From Acidobacteriota bacterium (GTDB lineage: Bacteria > Acidobacteriota > Thermoanaerobaculia > Thermoanaerobaculales > Thermoanaerobaculaceae), in NCBI GenBank assembly GCA_016213675.1, contig JACQZW010000072.1:62001-126000 (forward strand): a stretch of 64,000 nt of DNA. The letters run 5' to 3'. The position numbers and the translations under genes were made by a program. Below, piece after piece: positions 61,644 to 64,000 of the stretch (positions within the stretch are counted from its first letter, which is position 1; each line of letters starts with the position of its first letter). The notes under the pieces are model-generated. The model had not been told where the DNA came from, did no database searches, and saw only the letters and a list, made by a program, of their open reading frames with translations.

Positions 61644-63383
61644 ATGCGCACGATGCGGGTCTTCCGCCGGGTGGGTGCCTACTACCGCGAGCAGCTCTGG
61701 CCGACCGTGCTCGGCGCCGCCAGCGTCGCCGCCTCGGCGCTCGTCGCGTTGCAGGCGCCCGGGATCGTCCGCCGCGCCGTCGACGCCCTGGCCGCGGGTG
61801 TCGGGATCGCCGAGCTGTGGCGCTACGCCGCGCTCATCCTGCTGGTCGCCGTCGGCTCGGGGATCTTCCTGTTCACGCAGCGACAGCTCCTGGTCGGCGT
61901 GTCGCGCCACATCGAGCACCGGCTGCGGACCGAACTGTTCGCCCACCTCCTCCGCCTCCCGCCTGCCTTCTACATGCGCGAGGGGGTCGGCGACCTGCTG
62001 ACGCGGGCGACCAGCGACGTCGGCACGGTCCGGATGGCCGTCGGCCCGGCGCTCATGTACGCCATCAACACCGTGACCGTCATGATCACCGCCACGGTGC
62101 TGATGGCCCGCATCCATCCGGTCCTCACCGTCCTGTCGCTCGCGGTGGTCCCGCTGGTCGCCGGCGCCACCAAGATCTTCGGCGAGATGATCCACTCCCG
62201 GTGGGGCCGCACCCAGGAGGCGCTGTCGCGCTACACCGCGCGGCTGCAGGAGCACCTCGTCGGGCTGCGGGTGCTGCGCGCCTACACCTGCGAGCCGGCC
62301 GAGATGGCGGAGATGGCCGGCCGCAACCGCGAGTACGTCGCCGCCAGCGCCCGGCTGATCTCGGTCCAGGCGGTCTTCCAGCCGCTGCTCCAGGCCCTCA
62401 TCGGGCTGTCGTTCGTCGTCGTGCTGGGTTACGGCGGGAACGCGGTCCGGAGCGGCGCCATGACCCTCGGGCAGTTCGTCGAGTTCAACCTCTACGTGGT
62501 CCGGCTGATCTGGCCGATGATCGCCGTCGGCTGGGTGTCGAACCTCTTGCAGCGCGGCGCCGCGTCGATGACCCGGATCGAGGAGCTGTTCGCCGAGAAG
62601 CCGCTCGTCGAGGAGGCGGCGGAGCTCGTCACGGCCGGCGCTGCTGCCCCGGGTCGCCCGGCCGCCGTCGAGGTGCGCGAAGCGGCGTTCGCCTCCCCCG
62701 GCTGCCGCGAGCCCGCGCTCGCGCGGGTCTCGCTGGCGGCCAGGCCCGGCCAGCGCGTCGCGATCGTCGGCGAGGTGGCGAGCGGCAAGTCCACGCTGCT
62801 CTCGCTGCTGCCGAGGCTGCTCGAGCCGGCGCCCGGGACCGTCCTCATCGACGGCGTCGACGTCCTCCGCCTGCCGCTCGACCGCCTGCGCCGCGAGGTC
62901 GCCCTGGTGCCGCAGGGGGCGTTCCTGTTCTCCGCGACGCTGCGCGAGAACATCGCCCTCGCCCGCCCCGACGCCACCGAGGACGAGGTCCGGGCCGCGG
63001 CGGTCGCCGCCGGGCTCGAGGACGAGCTCGCGCGCTTCCCCGACGGGCTCGAGACCGTCGTCGGCGAGCGCGGCGTGACGCTGTCGGGCGGGCAGCGCCA
63101 GCGCGTCGCCATCGCCCGGGCCCTGATCACCAACCCGCGCCTGCTCCTCCTCGACGACTGCCTGTCCGCCGTCGACACCCAGACTGAGCGGGTGATCCTT
63201 TCCAGCCTGCCCGACACCACGCTGGTGTTCGCCACCCACCGGCTGGCCGCCGCGGAGCTCTGCGACCGGGTCGTCGTGCTCGAGCGCGGCCGGGTGGTCG
63301 AGAGCGGAAGCCCGGTCGAGCTGGCAGCCCGCGGCGGACGGTACGCCCGGCTGCTGGCCCTCCAGCGCCTCGAAACAGCCTGA
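61644..63383 (+). CDS. ABC exporter half-transporter with degenerate catalytic site
   Basis: A 579-residue type IV ABC exporter: six transmembrane helices (residues 20-300) and one nucleotide-binding domain. Walker A is GEVASGKST (G376-T384), the signature LSGGQRQR is intact and the switch His is in ATHRL. In Walker B, LLLLDDCLSAVD, the catalytic Glu is replaced by Asp (D505), as in the degenerate subunit of heterodimeric exporters such as TM287 and MdlA. That predicts a partner subunit with the normal Glu; none lies in the window, as trmJ follows. Substrate (lipid, peptide or drug) unknown. Confidence 0.9.
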   Translation: MRTMRVFRRVGAYYREQLWPTVLGAASVAASALVALQAPGIVRRAVDALAAGVGIAELWRYAALILLVAVGSGIFLFTQRQLLVGVSRHIEHRLRTELFAHLLRLPPAFYMREGVGDLLTRATSDVGTVRMAVGPALMYAINTVTVMITATVLMARIHPVLTVLSLAVVPLVAGATKIFGEMIHSRWGRTQEALSRYTARLQEHLVGLRVLRAYTCEPAEMAEMAGRNREYVAASARLISVQAVFQPLLQALIGLSFVVVLGYGGNAVRSGAMTLGQFVEFNLYVVRLIWPMIAVGWVSNLLQRGAASMTRIEELFAEKPLVEEAAELVTAGAAAPGRPAAVEVREAAFASPGCREPALARVSLAARPGQRVAIVGEVASGKSTLLSLLPRLLEPAPGTVLIDGVDVLRLPLDRLRREVALVPQGAFLFSATLRENIALARPDATEDEVRAAAVAAGLEDELARFPDGLETVVGERGVTLSGGQRQRVAIARALITNPRLLLLDDCLSAVDTQTERVILSSLPDTTLVFATHRLAAAELCDRVVVLERGRVVESGSPVELAARGGRYARLLALQRLETA

Positions 63384-63393
63384 AGAGACCGTG

Positions 63394-63419
63394 CTCCGTG
63401 GCCCGTGGTCCGTGGTCCG
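63394..63419 (+). repeat. Short tandem repeat (CCGTGG units)
   Basis: The 26-bp stretch after the ABC gene has three CCGTGG units spaced by 1-2 nt (CTCCGTGGCCCGTGGTCCGT). It may be slippage-prone; no function is suggested. Confidence 0.4.
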
Positions 63420-63440
63420 GGCGAAGCCGGCAACTATCGG

Positions 63441-63500
63441 TTCCGTTCCTTCAACCCTGGCCGGTTGGGTGGGAGGGCAACCCTGGCCGGGCGGGTGGGT
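63441..63500 (-). repeat. C-rich intergenic repeat, copy 2
   Basis: Inverted relative of 48111-48166. On the minus strand it starts ACCCACCCGCCCGGCCAGG and ends CAGGGTTGAAGGAACGGAA, and it contains CCGGCCAGGGTTG twice-related halves. It lies just upstream of the trmJ -10. Confidence 0.5.
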
Positions 63501-63504
63501 GGTG

Positions 63505-63510
63505 GATAAT
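63505..63510 (+). promoter_or_regulatory. -10 element of trmJ, leaderless type
   Basis: GATAAT ends 6 nt before the ATG at 63517. Confidence 0.45.
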
Positions 63511-63516
63511 CCTGCA

Positions 63517-64000
63517 ATGATCGTGCTCCCTGTGCTCGTCCGGCCGCGCTATCCGGGCAACGTCGGCGCCGCCGCGCGGGTCGCCGCCAACTTCGCGGCG
63601 CCCCGCCTGGTCGTCGTCGCCCCGACCGCCGACCTCGACGACCCCGACTTCGTCCGCATGTCGATGGGCGCCGAGAAGCTCGTCGCCGTCGAGGTCGTCG
63701 ACGACCTCGCCGCCGCCGTCGCCGACGCGGACCTGGTGATCGGGACCACCTCGGCGCGCAAGCGGGACCCCCGGGGGCTCGCCAGCCCGGAGGCCGCAGC
63801 CGAGCGGATCGTCGGCACCGGCGCGACCCGGGTGGCGGCCGTGTTCGGACCCGAGCGCAGCGGGCTGCGGAAGGAGGAGCTGGCCCGTTGCCAGTTGCTG
63901 CTCTCCATACCGACGAGCCCCGCCTTCCCCGTCCTGAACCTCGCCCAGGCCGTGGGGATCGTCCTGTTCGCCCTGTCGACCAGGCCCGCCGCGGCGCCGG
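63517..64000 (+). CDS. TrmJ-like tRNA/rRNA methyltransferase (SPOUT), 5' part
   Basis: The first 161 codons of a SpoU/TrmJ-type 2'-O-methyltransferase, cut by the window edge. Family motifs are present in order: motif 1 VLVRPRYPGNVGAAARVAAN, the middle FGPERSGLRKEEL, and motif 3 SIPTSPAFPVLNLAQAVGIV. TrmJ methylates nucleoside 32 of tRNAs. Because the C-terminus is missing, the distinction between TrmJ and related SpoU enzymes is based on the N-terminal motif only. Confidence 0.85.
   Translation, partial: MIVLPVLVRPRYPGNVGAAARVAANFAAPRLVVVAPTADLDDPDFVRMSMGAEKLVAVEVVDDLAAAVADADLVIGTTSARKRDPRGLASPEAAAERIVGTGATRVAAVFGPERSGLRKEELARCQLLLSIPTSPAFPVLNLAQAVGIVLFALSTRPAAAP

Noticed and set aside
58661-62001. 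Open frames of about 1000 codons on the minus (58661-61651) and plus (58972-62001) strands
   Set aside because: They are low-complexity Arg/Gly/Pro-rich shadows of real genes in other frames, as expected in very GC-rich DNA, and cross several genes on both strands.

Overview
The window is 64 kb of very GC-rich chromosomal DNA from a Gram-negative (diderm) bacterium. The Gram-negative reading rests on the lipopolysaccharide transport genes (lptCA, lptB, lptFG), KdsC, a TolC-MacA-MacB exporter and RpoN. The combination of HPr kinase with a sugar-transporter-less PTS, Ser/Thr kinases with long helical tails, and a phage-tail-fibre-like surface protein suggests Acidobacteriota (perhaps a Thermoanaerobaculia-like lineage). 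That is inference from gene content; no rRNA gene is present to confirm it. I see no prophage, CRISPR array or insertion sequence.

Layout. 1-780 (-): 5' part of an ArnT/PMT-type glycosyltransferase. 815-5320 (+): peptidoglycan glycosyltransferase, accA, a fused lptC-lptA and lptB. 5324-12677 (+): rpoN, hpf, ptsN, hprK, rapZ, EIIA-Man, HPr, Enzyme I and a cupin, a regulatory phosphotransferase cluster with no sugar permease. 12697-17246 (+): a hypothetical, miaB, a bifunctional-nuclease-domain protein, parA and parB. 17247-17544 holds an AT-rich patch with DnaA-box-like sites, a candidate replication origin. 17545-19890 (+): fused lptF-lptG. 19995-25253 (-): rocD, dnaE and an unknown gene. 25300-27379 (+): a thioesterase and an ALDH7-type dehydrogenase. 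27519-43775 is a long minus-strand block: a Ser/Thr kinase and a pseudokinase, a Cys-rich small protein with an NadB-like flavoprotein, a five-gene TolC/Yip1/MacA/ABC exporter operon, two peptide-type ABC ATPases and a methyltransferase. 43827-48106 (+): kdsC, an SDR, rtcB and a PAS-only protein. 48346-51423 (+): a 1025-residue surface protein with a self-cleaving S74 chaperone domain, bracketed by a 57-bp direct repeat. 51625-52701 (+): an acyltransferase. Then come a hairpin array, tRNA-Phe and an AtuA-like protein, and from 53646 to the end an envelope/glycan region (YfhO-like protein, GT2, flippase-like protein, radical SAM, DUF374 acyltransferase, GT39-like protein, ABC exporter) ending in a truncated trmJ.

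Two themes link the genes. Cell-envelope construction dominates: LPS transport and KDO synthesis, peptidoglycan, glycan polymers and lipid acylation. The rpoN-PTS cluster could tie envelope and nitrogen/carbon status to HPr phosphorylation. A striking regulatory feature is that many first genes carry a -10-like hexamer ending exactly 6 nt (in three cases 7 or 8 nt) before the start codon, so their transcripts are probably leaderless, while genes inside operons have Shine-Dalgarno sites or overlap as ATGA/GTGA.
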